Source: Lactifluus volemus
Lineage: Eukaryota; Basidiomycota; Agaricomycetes; Russulales; Russulaceae
NCBI GenBank assembly: GCA_022376515.1
Contig: WTXI01000018.1
Location: 496,001 to 560,000, forward strand
Direction: 5' to 3'
DNA: 64,000 nt
Shown: positions 1 to 12,621 of the stretch, in pieces
Layout of the letters: each line of letters begins with the position of its first letter
Numbering within the stretch: the first letter of the stretch is position 1
Notes under the pieces: generated by a model
Told to the model about the DNA's origin: nothing
Seen by the model: only the letters and a program-made list of their open reading frames with translations
The model's database searches: none
Made by a program: the position numbers and the translations under genes

Positions 1-57
1 GCTTGATTAGCATCGATCAGCTGATCCTACTTAACACTGGTAATCCATAGTATATAT

Positions 58-390
58 ATGGCTAATGAGCCCTGCAGACTCCGAGAAACCCTCGAGTTCA
101 CGATCGAGCTCGCAGGAAAAGCTGTTGCCCTCATGCTCGAAGGATCGCACGTGATCCAACGCGCAGGCACGGGTTATGTCGGGTCAAGGTCAAGGATCTT
201 GTCCGAGTCCGTGGAGACATCGCACGTGCATATCAACACTTTCAATTGGAACATGTTCCCTTCTCTCGTGGACGCAAAGCCTAAGAAGGTTCAGGTTTTG
301 ATGTTTTGTAACTGTATATTCTTTGTAGCACCAGCCAAGAGTCGTATTCGTCCGGGACTTGTCCACCAGCGTCAATCCAATCGGTACGTA
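58..390 (+). pseudogene. Inositol monophosphatase (IMPase) 5'-part relic
   Basis: Three blocks in different frames match, in order, the N-terminal third of fungal inositol monophosphatases. A block from 58 reads LEFTIELAGKAVALMLEGSH and continues VIQRA. A second, from about 182 in another frame, reads VKVKDLVRVRGDIARAYQHF. A third, after an intron-like TTTGTAG near 330, reads ESYSSGTCPP and corresponds to the family EESYSAGTRPP stretch. The NEKKNSVDLVTE region expected between the first two blocks is absent, and the frame changes there. No downstream metal-binding DPIDGT motif follows. I infer a truncated, frameshifted gene copy. The match rests on remembered family sequence. Confidence 0.6.
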
Positions 391-873
391 AAAACCAGTA
401 GTTTGGGGTTTCCCCGAATCTTTTGCATTTTTTCAACGTGTTAAAAAAATAATAGTATAGAGGGGATGACCAACCTTTCCCAACACGTGCATCTCTCTAG
501 GATTGATAGACCAACGCGTCCCAGTTCTAGGCGTGATTTACAACCCCTTCTAAACATGCTTAGAGTTTCCAGCTTCCAAAAATGCTGAGACGACAGACGA
601 GACACTACCCGTCGCCAACTGACACGCACCGTACACCATCTATCTGCTTTTTCACCCTACTACTTAAGCCGTCGGATCCTTTTTTTTTTTTAGTTTTTTT
701 ATTTGGGCTTGTCTGAGGCGAGCTCACCCGTGGTGGTATTCCTCGGGGGATGCAACATTGCTGCGTGCAGGCAGTGGTGGCTGTGGGAGTGACCCCGTCG
801 GAACCTTTGTACAGAGCGATCAGAAAAAACTGAAATTGCTAAAAAAATGAAAAAGTTTAAATTGGAAAATGTA
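391..873. other. Intergenic, no gene seen
   Basis: Two T-rich runs (about 680-702 and 874-887) and no convincing coding frame. The second run is the reverse-complement poly(A) tail of the adjacent LINE remnant. Confidence 0.5.
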
Positions 874-1068
874 TTTTTTTTTTTTTTGAATTGGGGTTTA
901 TAGTCCCCGCGTGTATTGCGACAAGACTAAGTTACTCTGTACAAGGTGCTATCCAATCGGAGACAGGAGACTCAAGTAAGGAAACAAAATAGAAGAGGGG
1001 GAGAAAGAAAGAGGTAAAATAAGAAGAGTTAGAGAAAGAGAAGGGAGTGCGGCCTAGGCCGGAGTCAT

Positions 1069-1893
1069 TCAAGGTGGGTCAGGGCGGGGTGGGAGGGGCC
1101 GGAGGCCTTGTTGTGAGAGAAGGAGGAAGTGAGCGAGACGTCGGCCACCTGCTTCAGTAGAGAAGAGGTACTGTGAGGAGAAGCCCTCGATGGTGGAGGC
1201 GCGATGGTCAGAGTGGAGGCGGCAGTCAAAGAGGACGTGGTTGATTGAGTAACGGTGAATGGGGGCCGGCGTGGGTGGGCCCGAATGAAGTGGTGAGAGA
1301 ATGGGTGTGAAGGAGACGTCGTTACAGGGGCAGAAGGTGTTGTCTCCCGCCAGCGGCCTGAACTGGTCACTGTAATCCGCGAAGAAGGCGTGTTGGCTGA
1401 GGAGTTGTAGCCCGGACGTGAAGAGATGTCTGTTTTTGTGGGACAGGAGTCCCCGCACAAATGGTGGAGGTTGGTTAGACAGGGTGTTGGGGCAAGCGCA
1501 CCAGGCCTTGTGGCCTGGCGTGCGAGGGAGCTCGCCAGAGGCGAGCTCCCTCACCCATAATGTGAAGGCGAGATCAGAGGGGGGAACTGGGGGTTCGACG
1601 ACCAAGGCAGGTTGGAGTTCACGGAGGAGGCGATCCAACTCCGCCGACCCGGGGACACAAGCCCAGGACTCCTTGAAGAGCCGTAGCTCAACGGCACGCG
1701 CTGGGGAAGGGTCTAAGAAAGAGGAAAGAGAGGAGACAAAGTAGGAAGCAAAAGAAAGAAAGGGGGACTTAGTGAAAGTGTTCGTAAGGTAGGGTAGGAC
1801 CAATCGGTTCGGAAGGAAAATATAGAGAAAGCCCCCGAAGGGAGCGAGAGGAAAAAATTGAGGCCCTGCGAGAGGGCCTTGAGTATTGACCAT
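1069..1893 (-). pseudogene. LINE C-terminal region with zinc-knuckle-like motif
   Basis: Continuation of the same element in a shifted frame. Near its end the frame has CPC followed about 30 residues later by HVLFDCRLHSDHR. This is the Cys/His pattern that closes many basidiomycete LINE polyproteins. I could not recognise the RNase H domain often found between RT and this knuckle. The frame change relative to the RT part marks the copy as dead. Confidence 0.6.
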
Positions 1894-2000
1894 CTCCGGT
1901 CCGTGTCCACTGACACCCCCGACTGCAGCAACCTCTCCCCACTGTATAGTAAGAAGGTATGTCCGTAAGAATCAGGGGTGGGAGTAGGTAAGGATCTAAC

Positions 2001-3143
2001 TTAAAGGCAGTGGGTAAGAGGAGGGGGCTTAGCGATGATGGAGCGAGTGAAAGAGTGGATCTCCTTAGAGGGGGGAACGTAGGAGGTGAACCCTGGGTGC
2101 GACCAGGCGGGCGAGTAAGGGGGAAAAGGGTAAGAGAAAGGAAAGGGAGCGGGGGTTCTGGATTTGGCTAAAGACCAGAGGTTCGTGAGAGGGAGGAAGG
2201 TGGAACGCCAACGGGAAATGGGGTTGGTCCAAACCGAAGTGAGTAATGGGGAGGAGGGGGGGAGCAACGAAAGATGTGTAATGTACTGGGTACGAAGTTT
2301 GAGAAGGGTATAGCGTATAGGGGGGACACTGAGTAGGTGATGTAAAGGTACAGTGGGTGTAGTACGGAAAGCCCCACTGAGGCGGCGACAGGCCTGGTTC
2401 TGTGCCACCTGAAGGGGCTGAACCAGGCCTTTCTGTCTGACGTCAGTGAACCAAATGGGAGAACCATACGTGAGGATTGGAAGGATTACCGCGAGGTATA
2501 CTTTACGCCAATTGGCAAAATCAAGGCCCCGAACGGAGTTACCGAGGACTCCGAGAGCCGCCAGAGAAGAGCGGGCCCTAGAGGCCATGATGGAGACGTG
2601 TTCTTTCCATGAAAGTGTGGGGTTGAAGTAGATGCCCAGGTAGCGGACTACCTTGGACGCTTTGACGGAGTACTCACCATTGGAGGGATCCCGGAGAGCG
2701 AGACGAGTTAAATGAGGGCCAAAATGGCGTTCGACATGGCAGGTGCGGAATATCATGAATTCCGTCTTCTCCGGGTCGAGCCGGAGCCCCACATCAAATA
2801 GCCAGGAAGCTGCTTGCTCATATAATCGCGCGGCCTTCGACACCGCAGAGCGATATGTTTCCCCACTGGCAGTGATGCAGCCGTCGTCAACATATAACTG
2901 AAAAGAAGTGAAGGGGGAAGAGTCCGAAGAGTTAAGGAGAGTGAGGAGGGGGGCCGTATAAATAGCTGAAAGGATAGGCGAGAGGGGAGATCCTTGAGGA
3001 GTGCCATAAGAGAGTGACTGGGGGTCGTGTGTGTAACCATTGAAGGAATCGGAAAATGTATGAAAATGGAAGTAGTAAGTAACTGAGTTCAGCCGGGAGA
3101 GTGCCACTTTTGCGAGTGGTGGGCAGGACAAGCCAAGGGACAA
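2001..3143 (-). pseudogene. LINE reverse transcriptase fragment
   Basis: A frame of about 380 residues with RT motif B (YGTPQGSPLSPIL), the catalytic motif C (LYVDDGCITASG) and the following motifs DPEKTEFMIF and KVVRYLGIYFNP. These identify the palm and thumb of a LINE reverse transcriptase of the kind common in basidiomycetes. The finger domain, the first catalytic Asp motif and any endonuclease are missing. The frame stops at 2001, before the C-terminal region, which continues in another frame. Non-functional remnant. Confidence 0.85.
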
Positions 3144-3150
3144 GCGCCAA

Positions 3151-3829
3151 GCGATACGAGTTCTTCCCTTTATGGTAACTTATGTAACGCTTCCTCACCG
3201 GAACACTACAGCCTGCGATGTGGATTCCGGCCAACTTAGAAGCGTCACAGAGACATATCGCATCTCTTTCGTGACTCATATGAGGTGTCACAGCGCTGCT
3301 ATATTTTGGCCGCACTGAACTCACTTCACATTGCGCAGAGTGCAGTGGCACGCACAAGCATGAGGTGGTACAGTTAGGGGAGAGCCAGCTGCCAGTCGAC
3401 GAGGGATCACAACCCAAGTCACACTTTCATCTGAATCTACTGGCCGAACTGAAAGGACATCCGAGCCATGGCGGCGATCAGCCGCCGCCAGTGTGAGCGA
3501 GCAATAATCGAGACGCAAGGAGAGACGGGTGAATTAGTCGTGAATTATTTGAAAGTGACGAAGAAGGGGTACTAGTGATGAAGCTTATGAAGACCGAGGT
3601 GACCTTGAGTAACGGGTACTTGAGGGTGATTGACATGAACTGTTACATACATTTGCCTTAAGAACGTCTCCACACGTCTCATGCAACAGTTAATGGATTC
3701 CCACATAAAGTGAAAGGTTAGAAATTGGTGAACATTGATTTACGATGTGAAGAACGATCCCGCAACATTGTAAATATGAAAGGCCACGACTAAAACACTA
3801 AGTTAACAAGAGTCCGCCACTTGCCCCAA
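3151..3829. other. Intergenic, no gene seen
   Basis: AT/GC-balanced sequence with only short, unsupported frames. The 5' flank of the LINE remnant gives way to non-coding DNA. I see no repeat or RNA gene. Confidence 0.45.
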
Positions 3830-4170
3830 TCACAAATGTACTACTAGTACGTGGACGTTAGGCCCTGGAAGCGCGTACGTTGATACATCTCTGCCAGTGG
3901 GGCTAGCTGCAAGAGACATTAGTGTTGCACTAACCTCCGAGTGTAGAATAGAATCATACAAGAGAAAATGATACCATCACAAGACCACATCGATGGGAAC
4001 TTTGACATTTTCAACATTGACTATAGGTCCGTCAAGTTCATGCCAAGTGGACTTGAGTTTTAGCAGAACATACCGAAACTGCCGTCGTCATCGCCACCAG
4101 GCTGAGGCTGAGGAGCAGCGACAGCAAAGATGGCAAGAGAGAGGGCCAAGATGGTCTTGATAAACAGCAT
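3830..4170 (-). CDS. Small secreted peptide, two exons (hypothetical)
   Basis: Exon 1 (4170-4074) encodes a clear signal peptide, MLFIKTILALSLAIFAVAAP, then QPQPGGDDDGSF. It ends at a GTATGT donor. A plausible acceptor, CTAAT branch then TCTCTTGCAG, lies at 3907. Exon 2 (3906-3830) adds 25 residues and a stop, for 57 residues in all. A TATAAAAA box sits about 87 nt upstream of the ATG. The mature part is short, acidic then hydrophobic, and has no cysteine framework. I do not recognise a family. The signal peptide and promoter support a real gene; exon 2 is less certain. Confidence 0.5.
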
Positions 4171-4255
4171 TGTGATGTGAGAGTGATAGAGGATGATAGA
4201 ACGGTTTGAAAGATAGCGAGGGTGGTGAAAAAAAAGAGGGAGCGAAGAGGCCCAG

Positions 4256-4263
4256 TTTTTATA
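4256..4263 (-). promoter_or_regulatory. TATA box of the small secreted peptide gene
   Basis: TATAAAAA on the minus strand, about 87 nt upstream of the ATG at 4170, at the usual distance for a fungal TATA promoter with a short 5' UTR. Confidence 0.55.
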
Positions 4264-4270
4264 TCCCAAA

Positions 4271-6547
4271 CAGCTCGAGTCTGACAGCTGGAGCCTCCAG
4301 AGAAGAATCGCGACAATATCAGAAGCACCAGCTGGGAAGCACCGACTACAACCGAGGCAATCGACAATGTAAACTAATTCAGTGCATGTGTTCTTTGGAT
4401 GGATATTCGGGTCCGTACAACGGCCCAATGCGGAGAATCGCTGTCTCTTCGAGTGCCTTGCCAATATTCTGTCATGTCAGTGTGTCATCGGGAAATACTA
4501 GAGTTACCAGCACTGCTCTCGTGATTATTCTTATTTTGTTCATGGTGCTCGTAACCCTCAGACATGCTAGTCCTTCCAAGGATTGCGAGCCTGTTAATTG
4601 GTCTAGTGGTCATGACGCCAGAGTACAGACTCGACCAAGGTCAGATTTTGATGCCTTGCTAGAGCGTTGCAAGTCTAGTCGGGCCAGAACGAAAACTAGA
4701 TTACTAGGAATGACCAAGTGACCTAGCGACACCATTGCTTGTCACTTCGCAATTTTCCTGACGCCGGCCCACAGAGCAGTACATAGTAATGCTGCCTTTA
4801 GACAGAATTTTTTACCATTAATGAGCCAGACTCAGCCATCTAGTGCCATCAGTCCTAACAGATATGCCACAATCGAGACGGACAATCTCCGAAGTCAGGT
4901 GTAGCAGTGGCGTTAACGTCGACGACGGGATGATTGGAAGCGTGAGACTTCGCGCCCAGTTTGGACAAATTACAATTTTAAACGGTGCATGTGACCAAGA
5001 CGCCTCCGTCAACGTTTCTTCTTTCTTCTTACTCTCATCAAAGCCAACAAAAGACTGACGTGATGGGGGATGATTCTATCGTGGTTCGATATTTCTTCTT
5101 CCATTCCTTGTTTTCCTTGTCGCAGTACGTACCCGATTTTGCCAATGAGAATTGGCGACGCATGTCGAAATTGACTGGGGTCTGGACCGTCTCTGGTGCT
5201 ATACGCCTTTGGATAGGCTCGGTGTTTTTACTTTCAACGCACCTAGGAAACCATATCAATTTTTGCTCCTATAACCGGATACAATTTCTAGAATTGCTGT
5301 ATGCTCTGCCTTCGCTGTCAGGAGCCAAATCGACACTGAAACTGACATACGTTCGCCCCGACTCCACTCTAACAATCGTCGCTATTACGTATACCCTGCT
5401 TCGGCCCCTCACCAGGCCTCACTTTGGTTTATCTGGCTTTGTTTTATTTTCTCGCACGATCTTAAGCAGATTTTGAATGACGTGTGTACCGTGGCGTTAA
5501 TCCTCGGTATCAATAATGAACTGTGGATACTACGGGTAGGAGTAAAGGCGGCTTTTTGTCCGCAATTCCGCGTTTTTTTTTATATCTCCGTTGAGAATCG
5601 ATTTCGGAAGCGGACCAATCCAGTCTGACGTTCTTGCGTCTCCTGTCTTTCTCCTGTCTTTCCTTCACGTCAAACATCGATTTTGCGGGATCATTTTTGC
5701 CAGTGCTGCGTTACTCGCTTCTCTACTTGCCTTCGATATTTACTTTAGAGGACCTGATTGAACTTTAATGCGTTTACCTAGTAGTACCCTGTTGCACTCC
5801 TGAATTCTTTCGGTTCTGGTTCTATGCCACACGGTGCAGGTCCGACTCCCTTCTTTGCGTCCACCTAGAGCAGTGGTATCAGCAAGATCGCAATTTTCTT
5901 GTGAACGTTTCAGAGATTTTTGGCCTGTCAACGGGCTGACAAGGTCTTACAAGTCGAACAAACAAGATCATGAAAAGTTTCATTGCAAAGCGTAATTCAA
6001 AGTTTTCTAACTAGTAGTAGCGCAACATGTACTTGCGATCCCAAGATTAGTTGTCTGACTTCTTTCGATACGAGGGTTGACGAGAAGTTCAGAGATGATG
6101 TGCGAATATAGCCTGAGTGTAGTCTGCAACACGACAAGTAGCGTGAGGGGCGGGGTTGTAAGAACTTGTGAGGACATAGATCGTAAACGTCTGCGGGAAT
6201 GGGGGGCAATGAGTCCTGGTTGGCACATGGCCACGCAGCCATACCTCAATGTTGCTGAGAGGTGAATAGTTGACAAATGACTCGAGCTCTGCTCCGAGTC
6301 ATACTCCTCATCATCCTCATAATGATCCTCGTCCCACAAATTTGTTGCATCTTCCATAGCCTCAGATTCGCTCGATCTCGGAGGCCAAACACGAGCATGT
6401 GGTTGTCCCGGATTGAGCACGCTCGAAATATTGACGCTCGTTCGGTTTATTAACCATTAATAATAACGGTGAATAGGAATACGTTCCCGCGATCAACTAG
6501 AACGGTCAGTGCCAAGTGTTGTCAGCGCGGTGGATTGTAGCAGGGAC
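4271..6547. other. Intergenic, no supported gene
   Basis: Several frames of 60-160 codons exist on both strands (for example 4985-5476 plus and 6007-6420 minus, the latter with an acidic EDDEEYDSEQ run). None has recognisable domains, a consistent exon series or a promoter context I trust. Confidence 0.4.
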
Positions 6548-6916
6548 TCACTGCTTGTAGAAAACGATGATCTGGTCGACCCGATAGATACTTGAAAAAA
6601 AAATGATAAGGACAGTGACTGTGAGAGCACAGGTGGGAAAAAACATGTAGGATGTCATCTGAAGAGTTACGATCAAGAGCGTGGTCGGAGGGCGGTGTTT
6701 GAGGATAGGGCGATGGTTTGACTGGTGACGGTGGCGGTGGCGGATATTAGACAAGTGAGTGGTATCACTAGTCCAGAAATGAGTTTTATCATCGAACGGA
6801 TGATACGGCAATGCCGTAGGTGTCCAATCTGGACCCCCTATTCTGCTCTCTAGTGTGCTCCCAGGGAGTACATTCACCACCATCGAAGCACAGTTACTAG
6901 TAATACGCGGAAACAT
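6548..6916 (-). CDS. Hypothetical protein with one C-terminal membrane segment (weak)
   Basis: An open frame of 122 codons ends in a hydrophobic stretch (SYMFFPTCALTVTVLIIFF) followed by SSIYRVDQIIVFYKQ, consistent with one membrane span and a short tail. The middle (RHRHRHQ) may be an unspliced intron: GTGATACC, a CTAAT branch and CACCAG lie there. I recognise no family. It abuts the carboxylase relic on its right, so it may itself be debris. Confidence 0.22.
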   Translation of the reverse strand: MFPRITSNCASMVVNVLPGSTLESRIGGPDWTPTALPYHPFDDKTHFWTSDTTHLSNIRHRHRHQSNHRPILKHRPPTTLLIVTLQMTSYMFFPTCALTVTVLIIFFSSIYRVDQIIVFYKQ

Positions 6917-7002
6917 GAGCTAGTGCGTGGGTGACCTATCTTTGGAGTACCCGATGTTGAGCCTCGCGCGATAGCGCTTTAACCGTCGACCAAAATGGTG
7001 TT

Positions 7003-7395
7003 CGTGATCGCCTGGGCGACGAGTTGCCCAAGCCGCTCTCTTCCTCGTTTTCGGTGACCAACCACCTCTCACTGGCACCAACACCGCCACGCCATGGATT
7101 TGCCTAAGTTCGTACTGGGCCGTTTTGACGTCCACACACGCACAATCTCGTTCCAGACTTGGACGGGTGCCGTTGTCCCCGCAAGAATCGCAAGAATCCG
7201 TAGACATTGGCGGCAACCCCATGACTCAGAAGATTATTGAAGCCCCCTGAGGCGCGAACAGTTCTGGGTGCTAACGACTGTCGGAGCGGGCCCCGTAGAA
7301 TTCATGTTCGATAACGACACAGATAGATTCTATGTGACAAGCGTGGGGTTAGACATCGTCTTGTAGGACACTCGATTGCAAGTCCTCGACCTAAT
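7003..7395 (+). pseudogene. Scrambled methylcrotonyl-CoA carboxylase alpha relic
   Basis: From about 7019 the plus strand reads [14 protein letters not shown] then TATPW. After a frame change it reads FDVHTRTISFQTWTGAVV. This matches exon 13 of the intact gene at 35927-38924 ([31 protein letters not shown]). At about 7214-7224 the match jumps to the biotin carboxylase domain: CAGAAGATTATTGA, then VGAGPVEFMFDNDTDRFY (intact: [18 protein letters not shown]), then DTRLQV. The two segments are in reversed order relative to the gene. The second keeps the 3' half of intron 10, including its TTGTAG acceptor (about 7331-7366), so it came from DNA and not from mRNA. Frameshifts and stops make it non-functional. 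Confidence 0.85.
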
Positions 7396-7853
7396 TTGAA
7401 CGTTCGGGCTTCCTCTTTTACCATCACCATGTCCGAGTCAGCCAATCAAAGTACTCAAGTATGATGACATCTTATTGACCACCAGAGACGTCCTGCTTTC
7501 GGACGTGCCTTCTCAGTAATGGTATCTCTGGATGACAATATCGAAAAGTTGACGGTCAAGATCAAAAAAAGGAGGGGCATTACCTTGCCAGAGTCCAACC
7601 CCATTATCTCAATGTGCGGAAACCACGTTCACCGAAGGTCATGAAATCGTCCGACATTGCTCCAATTTGGCATGCAGTGCCGCGTACAGCAGAGTCCCAG
7701 GCGACCTTATCCCTGCGCCCGGAGTAAAGGAGAGAAACCTTATTGCCTAGTTCTAAGGTCGCTTAGAGGTTGACGTGAGGCGTGAGAACGACGTACCATA
7801 TCTGACAACGAGAGTACTCCCGGTCGGTTTTGTCCAATTTTCTTTGACATAAG
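7396..7853. other. Intergenic upstream of NOG2
   Basis: No gene recognised. Short peptide-like stretches in the plus frames might be further carboxylase debris, but I cannot align them. The last 100 nt should contain the NOG2 promoter; no TATA box is evident. Confidence 0.4.
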
Positions 7854-10199
7854 ATGGCACCTACAAAAAACTCTCCGTCAGCCCCAAAAACACGTTCATC
7901 CGAGTCCCAGATCTCTTTGAAGAGAATTAAAGGCGAGAATTTCTACCGAAATGCCAAACAGGTCAAGCGACTCAAGATGCTCAGCGGCGGCAAGGCCGTG
8001 CGCGACCGCGATGGGAAAATCATCGAAGCAGCAGCATTCCAAAAGGGAGAAGATGAGACGACACCTGGGAGAGTACAACCTGATCGGAGGTGGTTCGGTG
8101 CGTTCATCCCCTGTTGCCAGTGACAGTCTCGTAACTTTGTGCACCTCGGGTGCGGGTATTTATTCAGGTAACACCCGGGTTATCTCCCAGACTGCGCTGG
8201 ATCACTTCCGCACAAGCTTGCAGACCAAACAACATGATCCTTATTCTGTGCTTTTACGGCGCAACAAACTCCCCATGCAACTCCTCGATGATGCCGCGAA
8301 TCGAAACCTACGCAAGGTTCGCATATCTCCCCCCTCACCTTGCGTTCTTTGCTCAAGCACATCACAGCGCTCCCATATTGTCGAGACTGAGCCTTTTGCA
8401 GAGACGTTTGGCCCCAAGGCTCAACGCAAGCGCCCACGCATAGACGCAGGTTCATTCGAACAGCTTGGCCAAGTTGGTGCAGCCGCTGCTGAAGTGGCTG
8501 CTCAAGCACAGGAGACCGCAGAGCTCACGAAGGCGACCGCGCCGACTGAAATGGCGCAGACACATGCCGACTATATCGAGCCCATATATGCGAAGGGCAC
8601 GTCGCGACGCATATATGGCGAACTGTATAAAGTCATCGATTCATCCGACGTGGTATTACATGTGCTGGACGCGAGAGATCCTCTTGGCACACTCTGCGAG
8701 AGCGTGCTGGAATATATACGAAAGGAAAAGGCGCACAAGCAAGTTGTGCTAGTGATTAACAAGTGCGACCTTGTCCCAAACTGGGTTACGGTATGTCATC
8801 TCTCCACTTACTTTACATCGTGCATGGAAAGATTTCGCGCGAATAGGCACGATACATCCAGCACCTGACGCCACGATACCCGACAATTGCATTTCATGCG
8901 TCACCAAATCACTCATTCGGCAAGGGCTCGCTTATCCAATTGTTGCGTCAGTTCTCCCGGCTACATTCGGATAAGAAGCAAATCTCAGTTGGGTTCGTCG
9001 GTTATCCAAACGTTGGGAAGAGCAGCGTCATCAACACACTTAAGAGTGGCAAGGTATGTCGGGTTGCGCCTGTACCAGGCGAAACAAAGGTGCGAAACAG
9101 TGTGGAACCTCTCACTCTTTGCTTCATGACGCGAGATCGGGCTAGGTCTGGCAATACATCACCTTGACACGGCGGATCTACCTCATCGACTGTCCTGGCA
9201 TCGTCCCAACCTCCGCGCATGACTCGCAGACAGCAACAGTCCTCAAGGGTGTCCTGCGTGTGGAGGCGCTCCCGATGCCTTCCGAGCATGTCCCGGAACT
9301 CCTCCTGCGTGTCAAGCCACTCTATCTCTCACGCACATACGGGCTCACAATCCCGGATTCCGGTTCTTGGACAGCAGATGAACTCCTCGATGTGCTCGCA
9401 CGCGCGAAAGGCCGACTTCTAAAGCGCGGTGAGCCGGACATTGAGGGCGCAGCTAAGATTGTTCTAGGAGACTGGGTGCGCGGGCGCATACCGTTCTTTG
9501 TGGCGCCGCCGGAGCGCCCAACGGAGCTCAACGAGCGCGAGACGAAAGAGCGCGCGCGGCTTGCGAAGAGCAACGCCATGGAACGTGAGGAAACGGAAAC
9601 ACTCGTACCAGGAGTCAAGCAGAATCTGGGCTCGATAATGCAGAAGAACACGTTCGTTGGCGAAGATGTGCGGCCGCTGGAGGATATAATCCTGGAAGGC
9701 GAGAGCGAGGATGAGCGCGCTGAGGAAGAGGACGACGATGTGGTTGTTGACTACGTGGAGGCGGAGGAAGCCGCACCGTTAACTTGGGGAGATGTGTTTG
9801 CGGAAGATGGTGTCCCGGTATCGGCTGGGACTGCCGCTTCCGCAGAGCAGGAAGAAGAGGAAGATGAATGGCCCGGAATAACGTCGCTTCCCGGAGAAGG
9901 TGCGTGAAATTGTGACTCTGGTTTTCGGTAGTTGACTCGTTTCAAAGCCGTGGAATATTCGGGCGACGAATCCGAGGAGCCTGCGAAACAAGAGAAAGAA
10001 CCACGAATGACAACGAGAAAGGTAAATGGCTGACAAAAATTCTATCGGCCACGATTGGGCTTATCCCGCATCCTAGAAAAAAGCAGAGAATTTCTACACA
10101 AATGCAAACGTCAAGAACAAAAACCGAGCAAAGGCTACGCTGCTCAAATCGCTTCAAGCGAAGGCTGTGGGTCGGAGCCGAGAGAAGAAGAAACGGTAA
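7854..10199 (+). CDS. NOG2: Nucleolar GTP-binding protein 2 (Nog2/GNL2)
   Basis: Seven exons (7854-8097, 8168-8316, 8368-8790, 8847-9089, 9146-9899, 9948-10021, 10077-10199) joined by 48-70 nt introns give 669 residues. The protein is the circularly permuted GTPase that occupies pre-60S particles in the nucleolus and nucleoplasm before export. GTPase motifs come in permuted order: G4 NKCD near residue 262, G1 GYPNVGKSS near 324, G3 DCPG near 368. The N-terminus ([17 protein letters not shown]) and basic C-terminus ([19 protein letters not shown]) are family hallmarks. An acidic stretch ([15 protein letters not shown]) lies between. The open frame of exon 5 runs to a false stop at 9907; the family C-terminus is recovered only by splicing at 9899/9948 and 10021/10077. 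Length is normal for fungi. Confidence 0.95.
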
Positions 10200-10954
10200 T
10201 CGCCGATTATTGGGGCGTTATGCCTGTCGCCCTCAGCCTTGTTGTCACCTTTGCTTGACAAAGCCCGGTACCACTGGCTAGACTCCCGCACGAGTTGGGA
10301 TGGTGCCTGTTCTACTGGTTACATTTGGTAGAGGATGAGAGAATTAGGGGTCGGGGTTCAAGTTTGCACTTGCTATAGCTGTAGTCACACGACGCCACTC
10401 GTCATACGCTGAAAAATAACGCCACATCGCCGGAATTTTATTATCCCTCAGCGGTCTAGCCAAGGTACTGGCTCCGCCGCTGTGTAGATGTCTTGGCCAA
10501 AGCTCTGGCGTTGTAGCTCCACACGGGTATTGAGGCCCAGAAGGTTTACCAAGTTCCATCACCTTAAACTGCGATGGTGAATTTAGAGCAAGTCAGACAT
10601 CGGAAGCCAGTAAATTATTCCGAACGGAGTGTAAGCATGCGTCAGTCTCGGCGGCCGAGGATGACGTGAAGACATGTAAAGTAAGTCTGGCCCCAGGATA
10701 AAATTTATTCAAAAAAAATAATCGTATGCGTCATGGAGTAAAACAGAGCGCCGAACAAACACAAATACAGTACGGCATCAGTATTCTCACACGCTACAGG
10801 TGTAGATTAGCTCTTATAATTAGGGAGGACCCCAGCGGTGATAATCAGCGTGAGAGAATTGAAGCCCCTCGAGTGATCCGCCTCATTCGGTATCGTAAAA
10901 CTTGATCTCTAACCTCCACCATCTCATTTGTCCTCCCAACTTGACACCACCACA
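10200..10954. other. Intergenic between NOG2 and enolase
   Basis: NOG2 3' UTR and the enolase promoter region. A pyrimidine-rich stretch precedes the enolase ATG (about 10900-10950), typical of highly expressed fungal genes. No gene seen. Confidence 0.45.

Positions 10955-12621
<1,667 letters not shown>

Larger units (their letters stand above)
874..3150 (-). mobile_element. 5'-truncated non-LTR (LINE-type) retrotransposon remnant
   Basis: On the minus strand this holds the C-terminal half of a LINE reverse-transcriptase polyprotein, then a Cys/His knuckle region, then a poly(A) run (14 T on the plus strand, 874-887). The conserved RT motifs QGSPLSP and YVDDG are present. The upstream palm motif and the apurinic-type endonuclease are not, so the copy is 5'-truncated at about 3150, as expected when target-primed reverse transcription stops early. 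The coding region is broken into two frames, so the copy is inactive. I could not identify target-site duplications. Confidence 0.82.

Noticed and set aside
4985..5476. 163-codon plus frame with hydrophobic stretches
   Set aside because: No family resemblance, no consistent splice signals, and composition like translated non-coding DNA.
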